Shown in pieces: positions 27,064-36,223 of a stretch of DNA of 64,000 nt. This DNA comes from UBA4421 sp028228615. Lineage in GTDB: Bacteria; Pseudomonadota; Gammaproteobacteria; Pseudomonadales; Azotimanducaceae. How positions within the stretch are numbered: the first letter of the stretch is position 1; every line of letters begins with the position of its first letter. The translations under genes and the position numbers were made by a program. The stretch spans positions 1 through 64,000 of the forward strand of contig JAOJBS010000005.1 of the NCBI GenBank assembly GCA_028228615.1. Direction: 5' to 3'. Below the pieces are notes generated by a model, which did no database searches, was not told where the DNA came from, and worked only from the letters and a program-made list of their open reading frames with translations.

Positions 27064-28218
27064 TTGAAATTGGAAAATCCAGTATTTGAGCTTGCGAAAG
27101 AACTCATTAGCCGCGTTTCTGTTACCCCTGAAGATGCGGGATGCCAGGAGCTTATTGCCGCGCGACTTAACCAGCTGGGTTTCCAAACGCGCCAAATAAA
27201 TGCCGAAGGCGTGCACAACTTGTGGGCTTGGCGTGGCACCGGTTCGCCTCACTTAATGTTTGCAGGGCATACTGATGTAGTGCCTCCCGGCCCCTTGGAG
27301 CAATGGCAAACCCCGCCCTTTGAGCCAACGGTTAAAAACGGCCAACTCTATGGTCGCGGCGCGGCAGATATGAAATCTAGCCTAGCGGCAATGATCGTCG
27401 CTGTAGAGGATGCAACTGCCCAAGCTGAGCACAACAACGGAACATTGAGTTTCTTGATCACCAGTGATGAGGAAGGTGTAGCAACTTATGGTACTCGTCA
27501 TGCGATTGATGTATTGGCTAAAGAGGGCATACGGCCCGACTACTGTGTGGTTGGCGAACCCAGCTCCAGCGAACAATTAGGTGACGTGGTGCGCTCTGGA
27601 CGTCGCGGCTCGCTGAATGCAAAACTCAAAGTCATTGGCACCCAAGGCCACGTGGCCTACCCCCAGGATGCAAACAATCCAATCCACAATGTCTTAACCG
27701 CGCTTTCTGCGATGACAACCAAGGAATGGGATTTGGGTAACGACTTCTACCCTCCCACTAGCTTTCAAATTTCCAATATCAACGGTGGCACCGGTGCCAC
27801 CAACGTGATTCCCGGCGAGTTAGAAATAGATTTCAACTTTCGTTTCAATACAGAGCAAACTGCCACTGGTTTGAGCGCAAGCGTTGAAGAAATTTTGCAC
27901 AGCTATGGCGTGACCTATGAGATTAAGTGGCAGTTGTCCGGGGAGCCTTTCTTGACCCTACCCGGCGCGCTTACTGAGGCGGTCACCCAAGCAATCAAAG
28001 CTGAGACCGGACTAACCACCGAACTTTCCACGTCGGGTGGCACCTCTGACGGGCGCTTTATCTCTCCTTGGGACAAGCCAGGCAGCGGGCAAGTTGAAGT
28101 GGTTGAACTGGGACCACTCAATGCAACCATCCATAAAATTGATGAATGCGTAGCTGTAGATGACCTGATGCCCTTGGCAAGAATTTATCAACAGATAATC
28201 AAAACCCTACTCAACTAG
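27064..28218 (+). CDS. dapE: Succinyl-diaminopimelate desuccinylase, TTG start
   Basis: Dinuclear zinc peptidase-family (M20) enzyme that releases LL-diaminopimelate. 384 residues. Metal and catalytic motifs: MFAGHTDVVPPGP (His and Asp), GRGAADMKSSLAAMI, ITSDEEGVATYGT (general base Glu), VGEPSSS and the C-terminal ELGPLNATIHKIDE. No ATG or GTG exists upstream of the conserved region, so the start is TTG at 27064 (AAGGT just upstream) or the TTG two codons later. Five bases after dapD, clearly one operon. Confidence 0.95.
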   Translation: MKLENPVFELAKELISRVSVTPEDAGCQELIAARLNQLGFQTRQINAEGVHNLWAWRGTGSPHLMFAGHTDVVPPGPLEQWQTPPFEPTVKNGQLYGRGAADMKSSLAAMIVAVEDATAQAEHNNGTLSFLITSDEEGVATYGTRHAIDVLAKEGIRPDYCVVGEPSSSEQLGDVVRSGRRGSLNAKLKVIGTQGHVAYPQDANNPIHNVLTALSAMTTKEWDLGNDFYPPTSFQISNINGGTGATNVIPGELEIDFNFRFNTEQTATGLSASVEEILHSYGVTYEIKWQLSGEPFLTLPGALTEAVTQAIKAETGLTTELSTSGGTSDGRFISPWDKPGSGQVEVVELGPLNATIHKIDECVAVDDLMPLARIYQQIIKTLLN

Positions 28219-28233
28219 TAGGTGCCCTCACCC

Positions 28234-28977
28234 ATGAAACGTAACGTAATCATTGGCGCGCTGGTCGTGATGGTTATGCTCATCATGCTAGCCCCAGCTA
28301 ACGTGTTGCGCATGGTATTCGCACAGGTCCCAGGCGTGGCCCTGGTGAAGCCCCAAGGAACCGTTTGGCAAGGCAGCGGTGTAATAATCGCTCACCCCGG
28401 CCTCTCAGCTAACGTGACTTGGCAGGCAAAATGGCAACTTGGCGAATCGCTAATACCAACCATTCATTGGCAGCTAAACAACAGCGAACTCTCGCTACAG
28501 GGCAAACTGACAACGGGGCGCAGCGTCCAGCGAGTGAACATTGAGGGTCGCTTCAGCGGTCTGGCTCTAGAACCGGTGCTTGCCCGATACGACATATCTC
28601 TTCCCGGGACCTTCCAAGTTAGTCCCACGGAGTTATTGATTACCACTTCTGGCCCAACCACTGAATTTGAATTAGACAACGACAGCCAACTTGACTGGAG
28701 TGGCGGCAACATTCGTTACGTGCTGTCTAATGGTCTTGAGCAAGCCTATGTGCCCGCCTTAACCGCCACCCTGAAATCTGCTCAAGGATCGTTACCCACG
28801 GTGTTTATTGAACTCGCCGAAAATAGTACCGGCCCCCTGCTCACCTTGACCCCAAATCGTGAAGGATATGTAAACATAGAGATTACTCGAGGGTTCATTG
28901 AATTGATGGGCCGCACTTGGACCGGGTCAGCGAAATACAATGATGTACTGCTTGAGGTGAAGCGTAAGGTATTTTAG
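28234..28977 (+). CDS. gspN: Type II secretion system protein N
   Basis: GspN-family inner-membrane-anchored component of the type II secretion system, thought to help assemble or support the apparatus. From the ATG it is 247 residues: one N-terminal membrane segment (IIGALVVMVMLIMLAPANVL) and a beta-rich periplasmic part with QVPGVALVKPQGTVWQGSG, the family's most recognisable stretch. A GTG 12 bp upstream is an alternative start. It lies 15 bp after dapE and upstream of gspC and gspD. Confidence 0.85.
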   Translation: MKRNVIIGALVVMVMLIMLAPANVLRMVFAQVPGVALVKPQGTVWQGSGVIIAHPGLSANVTWQAKWQLGESLIPTIHWQLNNSELSLQGKLTTGRSVQRVNIEGRFSGLALEPVLARYDISLPGTFQVSPTELLITTSGPTTEFELDNDSQLDWSGGNIRYVLSNGLEQAYVPALTATLKSAQGSLPTVFIELAENSTGPLLTLTPNREGYVNIEITRGFIELMGRTWTGSAKYNDVLLEVKRKVF

Positions 28978-29245
28978 CTAAAGGTGAGTACTTAAGCAGA
29001 TCACACGGCGCTAGGGGGCTGAGTCAACTGTGCTTGAACTTACCGGGAAAGCACTCATTAGTGCCTTACATTTGGCCTTAAATTTAACCGTACATTTGAC
29101 CATACGTTAGGCTTTAGATTTAGCCTCATCAGACGCAGTGACTAGGACTCGCTAGTAAACGAATAAATCAGGTAACATGCGGCACAGGAACGAAGTAAAC
29201 ACGCCATTTTACGAGCGCTCTAAACAGACTACCTTATGACTAGAT
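28978..29245. other. 268-bp spacer between gspN and gspC
   Basis: No supported gene. A stretch at about 29066-29125 contains loose repeats of ACATTTG(G/A)CC and TTTA(A/G)ATTTA, apparently a degenerate tandem array. A promoter for gspCD is likely to be here, but I see no clear -35/-10 pair. Confidence 0.4.
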
Positions 29246-30109
29246 ATGCAACTAACTAACCTAATCGAAAAATTGGCAACCCCACTCCAATGGCTGCTTG
29301 TATTTGGCATAGCTTGGACTGTTGCTAATAGCGTATTAGGGCTATTGCAGTCGCCCTCTGCAGCCGCCGACACGTCTGTAGCTGTCTCAGACACTTCCGC
29401 CCAAAACCAACTGAAAAACACTGACCGCGAAAATAAATCTAAGCGCGTTGAAGCACTCATTAACCGCCATGTTTTTGGCTTAGTCCCGCAGACTAACAAT
29501 GCGCAAACACAGCGCGTGGAAACAGCCAAAGCCACACGCCTGCCGTTAACGTTAGAAGCAGTATTTGTAGCCGACGAAAATGCCAGTTCTGGAGCCATCG
29601 TGGCTCGCAGTGGCAAGAAAGGTTTGCTCTACAAAGTAGGCGATATTCTGCCCGGCAATGCTCGGCTCATTGAGGTTCAACAAGAACAAATTATTTTGCA
29701 AAGAGCTGGCAACCGAGAGGCTTTGGCTTTTGGTAAGAGTAAATTCAACCCGAAGGCTGGTGTTCGCGAGACAAAGCCCGTTACAACGACAAAGCCAAAA
29801 CGCAATATAGCCAGCGTTGACGATATTCAAGGTCTCATTACTGAAAATGTTGAAAGCGCCTTAGCGGATTTTGGCTTGGAGACCAATGAAGGAAGGGGCT
29901 ACAAAATAGGTAATCTGTCTAACAATCCCTACTTGCAACAATCTGGCTTACGTCCCGGTGATATTGTCCTGTCGGTAAACGGGCAACCACTGGGCAACAT
30001 CCAAAAAGACCAACTAGAATTCGACAACATAATGGCTCAAGGCTCTGCCAGTATTGAACTAGAACGCAATGGCGAGCAAATGACCATTACAGCTCGCCTA
30101 CCTAACTAA
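29246..30109 (+). CDS. gspC: Type II secretion system protein C
   Basis: Inner-membrane clamp protein of the type II secretion system linking the inner platform to the secretin GspD. 287 residues: one N-terminal membrane segment (WLLVFGIAWTVANSVLGLL), a Ser/Asn/Lys-rich linker, the homology region (RHVFGLVP, LPLTLEAVFVADENASSGAI) and a C-terminal PDZ domain (GYKIGNLSNNPYLQQSGLRP). The ATG has no strong ribosome binding site. Immediately upstream of gspD, as in all such operons. Confidence 0.93.
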   Translation: MQLTNLIEKLATPLQWLLVFGIAWTVANSVLGLLQSPSAAADTSVAVSDTSAQNQLKNTDRENKSKRVEALINRHVFGLVPQTNNAQTQRVETAKATRLPLTLEAVFVADENASSGAIVARSGKKGLLYKVGDILPGNARLIEVQQEQIILQRAGNREALAFGKSKFNPKAGVRETKPVTTTKPKRNIASVDDIQGLITENVESALADFGLETNEGRGYKIGNLSNNPYLQQSGLRPGDIVLSVNGQPLGNIQKDQLEFDNIMAQGSASIELERNGEQMTITARLPN

Positions 30110-30132
30110 ATTTAATCTGAATCAGTAAATTT

Positions 30133-32085
30133 ATGAAACTAATATCCTATATTCGCAACGCGCTTGTTATTTGCGCCACGTTAGTCTGCCTTAACGCTTT
30201 CGCAGCGGAGACTGAAGAGGACGAACGCACATGGCAAATGGCTACTAAAAATGCTGACATTCAGGAATTTGTGGCCCAAGTTGCCAAAATCACCGGCAAG
30301 ACATTTATTGTTGACCCGAAACTAAAGGGTCAGGTCAATGTCATCTCTGAAACCCCCCTAGGCAAACAGGGCGTTTATGAGTTGTTTTTAAGCGTACTTA
30401 GATTGCAAAACTATACAGCCGTACCGTCAGGCAATGTCATTCGCATACAGCAAAGTGCCACAGGCAAACAAACACCAGGCGCGCTCGGTGGACTTGGCGC
30501 CGCTGCACCAGAAGAGTTAGTGACACAAATTATAGCGGTACAAAATGTTAAGTCTGAAGACTTGCTAAAAATACTGCGCCCCCTCATCCCCCAGTACGGT
30601 CATATTGGCAGCGTGAGTGAACCCAATGTCGTGATCATTTCTGATCACGCGGACAACATACGCCGCCTCAAAAAAATCATCAGCGATATAGACGTTGCCG
30701 AAACCAATGAAATAGTTATGTTCCCGTTAAAAGAAGCATGGGTAGGCGACATTGTAGAAATCCTCGAAAAGGTTGCGCCAAAGCAAGTAGGTTCCAATGC
30801 AACTGGCCCACAAAAAGTACAGCTCATTGCTAACGAGCGGAACAACTCGTTGGTACTTAAAGGGCAGAGCCGCCCTATCGCCGACCTCTTGGAAATTATT
30901 CAACAACTAGATCAGCCGGCAACCACCAAAGATGCTACTCAAGTAATTCTCCTCAACCATGCTGATGCCGAAAACGTCAGTAAAATTTTACAAAGTATTG
31001 TAGGCAGCCTTGGATCAAGCCAAGCAGGCGACAACGGATCCGATAAGATAAACGTTCAAGCAGATTTATCTCTGAACGCATTGGTTGTAAAAGCCGACCC
31101 AGGCGCAATGGGTGAGATTTTAAGTATCGTGGCGCGCTTAGACTCACCTCGAGCACAAGTTCTTATAGAAGCTGCGATTGTTGAGGTGACCTTAAATAAA
31201 GACACCTCTTTTGGCGCTGAGGTGGCCGCTGGCGATCAGCGCGGACAAAGTGTGCCGTTATTGAGCACAAGCCTTAACGGCAGCATTCAGTCGCTCCTAG
31301 GCGGGGTAATCGATACAAACAATCCAGGCTCAGTGAGTGTAGTTCAAGGCCTGGCAACACTAAGTGGACCCTCATTAGCGGCTGCAAAAATCGACCTAGA
31401 CGGCGTTTCATTCGGGGCGGTGATTACTGCGCTGTCTAGCAACTCCGACGCCAACCTACTTTCTACACCGAGCATTATTACGCTAGACAATAACGAAGCA
31501 AAGATTTTAGTGGGTCGTGAAGTGCCCTTTCGCACGGGCTCGTTCACTACTACAGGCAATGGTTCTAGCAACCCATTCACCACGGTGAACCGTCAAGATG
31601 TCGGTGTAGAATTACTCGTAACGCCCCACGTATTCGACGGCAACGAAGTTCGCTTGGATGTAGTACAAAACATTTCTAATGTTTTACCCACCGCGGTTGG
31701 CGGCAGCACCTTCGCCGACGTAGTCACCTCCAAACGAACCATAGAAACTACTGTGCTCGCTGGAGACGGTGAGACCATTGTTCTGGGCGGCTTAATTCAA
31801 GATGACGTGACTGAGACTAATAGAAAAGTACCGGTGTTAGGCAGCATTCCACTTTTAGGCAATCTTTTTAAATCCAAAACAACAGCACGCGTAAAAACTA
31901 ATCTTTTAGTCTTTATCCGCCCCACCATCATTTCCAGCAGCGAGCAAGCTACCACGCTGTCCAACGACAAGTATTCTGGCATTTGGGAGCTGACTTCCGA
32001 CGCAAAAAAATTAAGTCCCAACGAGGCTAACGAGGCAAGCGCCGAGGCACTAAAACTCATCTTCCAAGGTAAGCAAGACAAATAG
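30133..32085 (+). CDS. gspD: Type II secretion system secretin GspD
   Basis: Outer-membrane secretin through which folded exoproteins leave. 650 residues with signal peptide (ALVICATLVCLNAFAA), N0 domain (NADIQEFVAQVAKITGKTFI), three N1-N3 KH-like repeats (TQIIAVQNVKSEDLLKILRP; NEIVMFPLKEAWVGDIVEIL; ATQVILLNHADAENVSKILQ) and the secretin channel (VLIEAAIVEVTLNKDTSFGA; VPVLGSIPLLGNLFKS). No lipobox is seen. gspE-M do not follow: plsB does, so the rest of the apparatus must be elsewhere if present. Confidence 0.95.
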   Translation: MKLISYIRNALVICATLVCLNAFAAETEEDERTWQMATKNADIQEFVAQVAKITGKTFIVDPKLKGQVNVISETPLGKQGVYELFLSVLRLQNYTAVPSGNVIRIQQSATGKQTPGALGGLGAAAPEELVTQIIAVQNVKSEDLLKILRPLIPQYGHIGSVSEPNVVIISDHADNIRRLKKIISDIDVAETNEIVMFPLKEAWVGDIVEILEKVAPKQVGSNATGPQKVQLIANERNNSLVLKGQSRPIADLLEIIQQLDQPATTKDATQVILLNHADAENVSKILQSIVGSLGSSQAGDNGSDKINVQADLSLNALVVKADPGAMGEILSIVARLDSPRAQVLIEAAIVEVTLNKDTSFGAEVAAGDQRGQSVPLLSTSLNGSIQSLLGGVIDTNNPGSVSVVQGLATLSGPSLAAAKIDLDGVSFGAVITALSSNSDANLLSTPSIITLDNNEAKILVGREVPFRTGSFTTTGNGSSNPFTTVNRQDVGVELLVTPHVFDGNEVRLDVVQNISNVLPTAVGGSTFADVVTSKRTIETTVLAGDGETIVLGGLIQDDVTETNRKVPVLGSIPLLGNLFKSKTTARVKTNLLVFIRPTIISSSEQATTLSNDKYSGIWELTSDAKKLSPNEANEASAEALKLIFQGKQDK

Positions 32086-32116
32086 CACGGAAAAATTCGA
32101 GGAATCATCTGCGTAA

Positions 32117-34675
32117 ATGAGTAACAGTTTACTGCGTACTTATTACCGCCTACTTAGGCGGGTCATTCGGCTTGTTGCTAAACCCGATTTAAGCGGCGTG
32201 GAACACCTTGACCCACATTTGGAGGAAACCGGCAGCGCACTCCAAAATACCAACACAGGTGAGCAGGCCGTCTCTAGCACAAGGGAGATCATTTATGTTT
32301 TAGACAAAAGATCTATTACAGATCTCTTAGTGTTAGAACACGCCCTTGCACAATCGCCCACCTCACCGCTGCCCTCACCTCTCGCCCCTCTAACAATTGC
32401 AGATTGGTCTCTTAACGGCAGGGCTTTTGCGCTAAACAGGGCCTGGGGTGGCAAAGTAACTATGCAGCGCTACTCGCGCCGACTATTACAATTAGTAGGC
32501 TCTGAAGACGCTATTCAAAGGCGAATTGCCCTTGTACCTGTGTCCATATTTTGGGGCCGATCTTTAGCCCCAAGAGGCAGCTGGATTGAGTCACTCACTT
32601 CAGATCAAAGACCAGCTACCGGAGGCATCAAACGCTTCTTCGCCCTACTCTTTAACCGAGGCGACATTCATCTGTGCATTGGCAAACCCATACCGTTAGA
32701 GGAAATAGCCAAACACGATAAAGGCCAAAACTACGCCATTCGCCGCTCTGCACGGCTACTTCGTGTGCGCTTTAAACGACAACATGAAGCCACCCTAGGG
32801 CCCGATTTTTCCCACAGGCGGACATTGCTAGAGAGCATCGCAAACTCACCACGCATAACTGAATACATAAACGAAACGGTAGGCGCTGACGCCAGCCCCA
32901 AAAAACACGTTGAGAAACGCAAAGCAAAGCTGAAGTCATTGGCTTATCGCCACGCAAAAACCATTGCTTCAGACATGTCCTACTCTACGATACGGCTGTT
33001 CTTGGTTTTTCTAGGCTGGTTTTGGCGGCGCATATATACCGGGGTCAACGTACGCGGACTGAATCCGTTGAAAGACGCTACAGATACGCACACACTGGTC
33101 TACGTGCCCTCCCACCGTAGTCATATAGATTACTTAGTGCTCAGCTATACCCTTTATCGCGCCGGCATAATGATTCCGCATATCGCCGCAGGGGATAACC
33201 TGAACATGCCAATGCTGGGCGGATTTCTACGACGCGGCGGCGCATTTTTTATGCGTCGAAGTTTTAAAGACGACCCACTCTACGGCGCGGTGTTCGACGA
33301 GTATTTATATCAGGTCTACAACAGCGGACATTGCGTAGAATTTTTCCCTGAAGGCGGGCGCAGCCGCACAGGGCGATTGCTACCGGCCAAATATGGTCTA
33401 CTGAAACTCTCTCTCGCCCACCAATTGCAAGGCCTGAAAAAACCATTGGCATTCGTACCCGTCTATTTTGGCTATGAAAAAGTCATCGAAGGCAGCAGCT
33501 ATATGGACGAACTACGAGGCGCAAATAAAAAGGCCGAGAGCGTACTAGACCTTATTAACGGTCTGAAAGTCATCAGGCAAAATTTTGGTCAGTTGCAAGT
33601 AAACTTTGGTGAACCCATTAAGTTAGATGATTGGCTCGGGAAACAGGTGGCTCAGACCACTCTAGCGCCAGACGAACAAAATACGAATGCTGCGCCAAAC
33701 TCAGAAACCAATATCAACATCAATACCGATACCGCTATCGATATAAACGACCAAGATGATCAACTCATAAAAGCGCTGGGCGCAGAAATTATGGGCAATA
33801 TCAACGCTCAAGCTACGGTGAACGCCGTTAACCTCGTCGCCTTGGCCAGCCTCAGCATTGACCAAGAGGTAATGGAAGAGAAACAAATCGCCGGGCAAAG
33901 CGACTGCTATATGCAGATTTTGCAAGCCCTCTACGGCCCTCAGATATTTACCAACCCTGAGATGACAGGTCAATCCTCCATAGAAAAAGTGGCGGCGTTA
34001 GGGCTAATCACAAGAACCACGGAAAACTTTGGCGCAGTTTTACATCACGCACCCTTTACCGCCCTGCTGATGACTTGGTATCGAAACAACGTACTTCACT
34101 TGATGGCATTACCCAGTCTAATGGCTAGTCTTTTAGTCCATCGCCAACAACAAACTTCGGTGATGGCACTACAAGAACAAGTCGCGGTGATTTTTCCTTT
34201 TATTGCTCATGAATTGAGCATCGCAAGCCCTTGCCCGATGGAACTCGCTGTTGCCGCGCTAGCCGCGCTCAATGACCAAGGCATGATCAAAGTTCAAGGT
34301 AAGCAAATTACGCTGCCTGACAAGCGTTCAGAGCAATACATGCAGCTAGAGATACTGGCCAACCTTATGAGCGAAACGCTGGGGCGTATGTACCTTGTAC
34401 TAGATTTCGCCAAGCATGGCAGCAAAGATCGACAGGCCCTGAGCTTAGCCAGCAAACACTCAGCAGAAAAGATATCTCTTTTGTTGGGTATCAACGGACC
34501 GGAGTTCTTCGATCAAAAACTAATTGGTAACTTTCTAGATCAACTTATTGAAAAGAACTTATTACATGACTCTAAAGAGGCAACTTTGCAGCCTCAAGAC
34601 ACCTTTATACAGCTACACGACGCCCTATCATCTGCTATTGCTACTAAGTTGAAGTTCGCTATTGACGCTGAGTAG
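32117..34675 (+). CDS. plsB: Glycerol-3-phosphate 1-O-acyltransferase PlsB
   Basis: First acylation of phospholipid synthesis, at the inner membrane. 852 residues. Acyltransferase blocks: VPSHRSHIDYLVLSYTLY (HX4D catalytic motif), RRGGAFFMRRSFKDDPLYG, EFFPEGGRSRTGRLLPAKYG and LAFVPVYFGYEKVIEG. After the catalytic domain, at about residues 528-545, there is a low-complexity Asn/Ile/Asp/Thr run (ETNININTDTAIDINDQDDQ) absent from E. coli PlsB as I recall it. It lies 31 bp after gspD and is convergent with rsmJ. Confidence 0.96.
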   Translation: MSNSLLRTYYRLLRRVIRLVAKPDLSGVEHLDPHLEETGSALQNTNTGEQAVSSTREIIYVLDKRSITDLLVLEHALAQSPTSPLPSPLAPLTIADWSLNGRAFALNRAWGGKVTMQRYSRRLLQLVGSEDAIQRRIALVPVSIFWGRSLAPRGSWIESLTSDQRPATGGIKRFFALLFNRGDIHLCIGKPIPLEEIAKHDKGQNYAIRRSARLLRVRFKRQHEATLGPDFSHRRTLLESIANSPRITEYINETVGADASPKKHVEKRKAKLKSLAYRHAKTIASDMSYSTIRLFLVFLGWFWRRIYTGVNVRGLNPLKDATDTHTLVYVPSHRSHIDYLVLSYTLYRAGIMIPHIAAGDNLNMPMLGGFLRRGGAFFMRRSFKDDPLYGAVFDEYLYQVYNSGHCVEFFPEGGRSRTGRLLPAKYGLLKLSLAHQLQGLKKPLAFVPVYFGYEKVIEGSSYMDELRGANKKAESVLDLINGLKVIRQNFGQLQVNFGEPIKLDDWLGKQVAQTTLAPDEQNTNAAPNSETNININTDTAIDINDQDDQLIKALGAEIMGNINAQATVNAVNLVALASLSIDQEVMEEKQIAGQSDCYMQILQALYGPQIFTNPEMTGQSSIEKVAALGLITRTTENFGAVLHHAPFTALLMTWYRNNVLHLMALPSLMASLLVHRQQQTSVMALQEQVAVIFPFIAHELSIASPCPMELAVAALAALNDQGMIKVQGKQITLPDKRSEQYMQLEILANLMSETLGRMYLVLDFAKHGSKDRQALSLASKHSAEKISLLLGINGPEFFDQKLIGNFLDQLIEKNLLHDSKEATLQPQDTFIQLHDALSSAIATKLKFAIDAE

Positions 34676-34768
34676 TCGGTCGTAAATACAGTCACGCGCC
34701 ACACCAATACACCACAGCCACATCGAGACTAGCTTGGGTTGCCTTGGACTAGATTCGGCCATCTTAAG

Positions 34769-35515
34769 TTAGCTTGCTAGGTACACATCAAAGCGCACTG
34801 TTTTACCCTTAATCTGAAAATTCACACCCTCTACAACTGGGTCTTTCAAGCGCCGCTTCACTACTACACGATTATTGGCGCAGCTCAGCGCAAGTCTAAT
34901 AAGTTCAGTGAGATCGGATGCGTCCTGTGCATCTTGTGTTAGATAACGTAAATGCTGCAACGCCTGATTAGGCAACGCGTTTTTCTTGCGCTCTGGAAAC
35001 ATCGGATCAAGGTAGACAACATCCCAACGCTCATCGCCACTAAGCGCCTCTTTACAGTCCATGAACATAACTTGGGTGTTATCAAAACTACGGGCAAAAT
35101 CTTGCAGCAATATCCATATTAGGGGCTCACGCTCAACTAACGTTACAGGACAACCCAAAATGGACAGGGTCAAGCCATCTGTGCCAAATCCCGCACAGGC
35201 ATCCAGCACGCTAAGGTCGCCCTGATTTAGGCCACATGCGCGGGCCAACTCACCCTTCCTTGCACCCACACTGCGTCTATGTAAATTTTGCTCAGCAAGG
35301 CGAAATGGGCGTTTACTACCGGGACTACATAACGCCAAACCTTGATAGTCCAAGTAGAGGCCAGGCACATCTACTTGCGTGGGTGCATCCACCTCATGCA
35401 GATCACACCAAAGCGCAAAGGTCTCAGCCTGCTCACGCTGATCCGGTGTGTACATCAATACAATAGGCACTTCCGGGCCTTCAGGTGTTGTGCTCATCAA
35501 TGTTGTATTTTCCAT
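34769..35515 (-). CDS. rsmJ: 16S rRNA (guanine(1516)-N(2))-methyltransferase
   Basis: SAM-dependent methylase acting on G1516 of 16S rRNA. 248 residues from the ATG (MENTTLMSTTPEGPEV); another ATG at 35497 is possible. RsmJ motifs: RPFRLAEQNLHRRSVGARKG, the SAM-binding LSVLDACAGFGTDGLTLSIL and the catalytic VVYLDPMFPERKK. In Pseudomonas rsmJ lies a few genes from tsaB-adk. Here a small accessory island separates rsmJ from tsaB. Confidence 0.94.
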   Translation of the reverse strand: MENTTLMSTTPEGPEVPIVLMYTPDQREQAETFALWCDLHEVDAPTQVDVPGLYLDYQGLALCSPGSKRPFRLAEQNLHRRSVGARKGELARACGLNQGDLSVLDACAGFGTDGLTLSILGCPVTLVEREPLIWILLQDFARSFDNTQVMFMDCKEALSGDERWDVVYLDPMFPERKKNALPNQALQHLRYLTQDAQDASDLTELIRLALSCANNRVVVKRRLKDPVVEGVNFQIKGKTVRFDVYLAS

Positions 35516-35553
35516 CAAGAATTATCGCCCGTAGGTGTGAACAAGTGATTTTG

Positions 35554-35703
35554 TCAGGAAGTTTTCCGCCAAGGGGAATCACCCTCCACATAGACGAGCA
35601 AAGCATCCTGCTTGCCTTCTTGATGCTTTGAAGCGCTAAAGCCAACCATAGCCGCGCCAACCTTGAACTCAGAATGCTCACGAACCATTTGCCATAGTAG
35701 ATT
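35554..35703 (-). pseudogene. Orphan diverged tsaB 3' end
   Basis: An open frame of about 49 codons with no start of its own ends in LLVYVEGDSPWRKTS-stop. The intact tsaB at 37.8 kb ends in ALPIYVDGDSPWRKTS-stop, and upstream MVG....HQEG..QDA aligns with MLG....YIEG..QDA. At the DNA level AGGAAGTTTTCCGCCA is identical in both copies (35556-35571 and 37792-37807), with roughly 80% identity over the surrounding 50 bp by eye. Both copies point the same way. It is a truncated, diverged tsaB tail, cut off at 35703 by the left end of the IS remnant. It may be left from an integration or recombination event at tsaB. Confidence 0.75.
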
Positions 35704-35705
35704 GA

Positions 35706-36217
35706 GTAATCCCCCCATTCATAACCGTATTTTTTAGTAGAGGGCTAAGCGACCGTCATTAGCTGCCGGGGCGGTCTGCCACCGATAGCTGTGTTAGCTC
35801 GTTGGTTATTGTATATCCAAAGCCACTGGGTGGCCAAAAGCTGAGCATGGGTAATACTTTCAAACTGATGATGTCCAACCATTCGCACCGAGCAGTGCGG
35901 TTAAATCGCTCAATCTAAGCATTCTGCGTTGGCTTGCCAGGCTGAATGTACAACAACGTTATCTGGTGTTGGTTCGCCCAATTGACCAACGTCTGGCTGA
36001 GGTATTCTAGGCCATTATCACAACGAAGAGCGGATGGTTTGCCTCGCCATTGGTAAATCAGCGCAGTACTGACGCCGTGTTCTCGTGCTAATTCAGCGAC
36101 TGAGACGCCTGCCTCATGTTGCTTCAATATCGCTAGTATCTGGCTGTCTGAAACTTCCTCTGATTGACATCATAAAAGTCTCTACCTAAACACTCGATTA
36201 GTTTTAGGGGGGATTAC
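35706..36217 (-). mobile_element. Internally deleted IS3-family element with intact terminal inverted repeats
   Basis: 512 bp bounded by GTAATCCCCCC (35706-35716) and its exact reverse complement GGGGGGATTAC (36207-36217). Inside is only a broken transposase: the beginning of OrfA is joined in frame to the end of OrfB, so roughly 700 bp of a normal ~1.2-kb element are gone. No target-site duplication is evident. The left end abuts the orphan tsaB fragment. The element could only move if a full-length copy elsewhere supplied transposase. Confidence 0.8.
35745..36160 (-). pseudogene. IS3-family transposase remnant (OrfA'-OrfB' fusion)
   Basis: Reading from 36160 downwards: an OrfA helix-turn-helix segment (DSQILAILKQHEAGVSVAEL followed by AREHGVSTALIYQWR) runs directly into the OrfB integrase core near its second Asp (RCDNGLEYLSQTLVNWANQH, then QITLLYIQPGKPTQNA). 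The next codon is TAG where the family has a tyrosine, followed by IERFNRT. After a frameshift comes HHQFESITHAQLLATQWLWI and then YNNQRANTAIGGRPP. The DDE catalytic centre is incomplete, so no active transposase can be made. Confidence 0.85.
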
Positions 36218-36223
36218 AAATGT

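Noticed and set aside
35481..35681. 66-residue minus-strand frame (MSILSSRLARLW...) upstream of rsmJ
   Set aside because: It is an out-of-frame reading of the orphan tsaB tail; the tsaB frame explains the sequence better.
35554..35703. Orphan fragment as the start of an alpha/beta hydrolase (YVEGD-x-PW resembles one such family)
   Set aside because: The frame stops right after KTS, and the 16-bp DNA identity with the tsaB end, plus upstream alignment, favours a tsaB tail.
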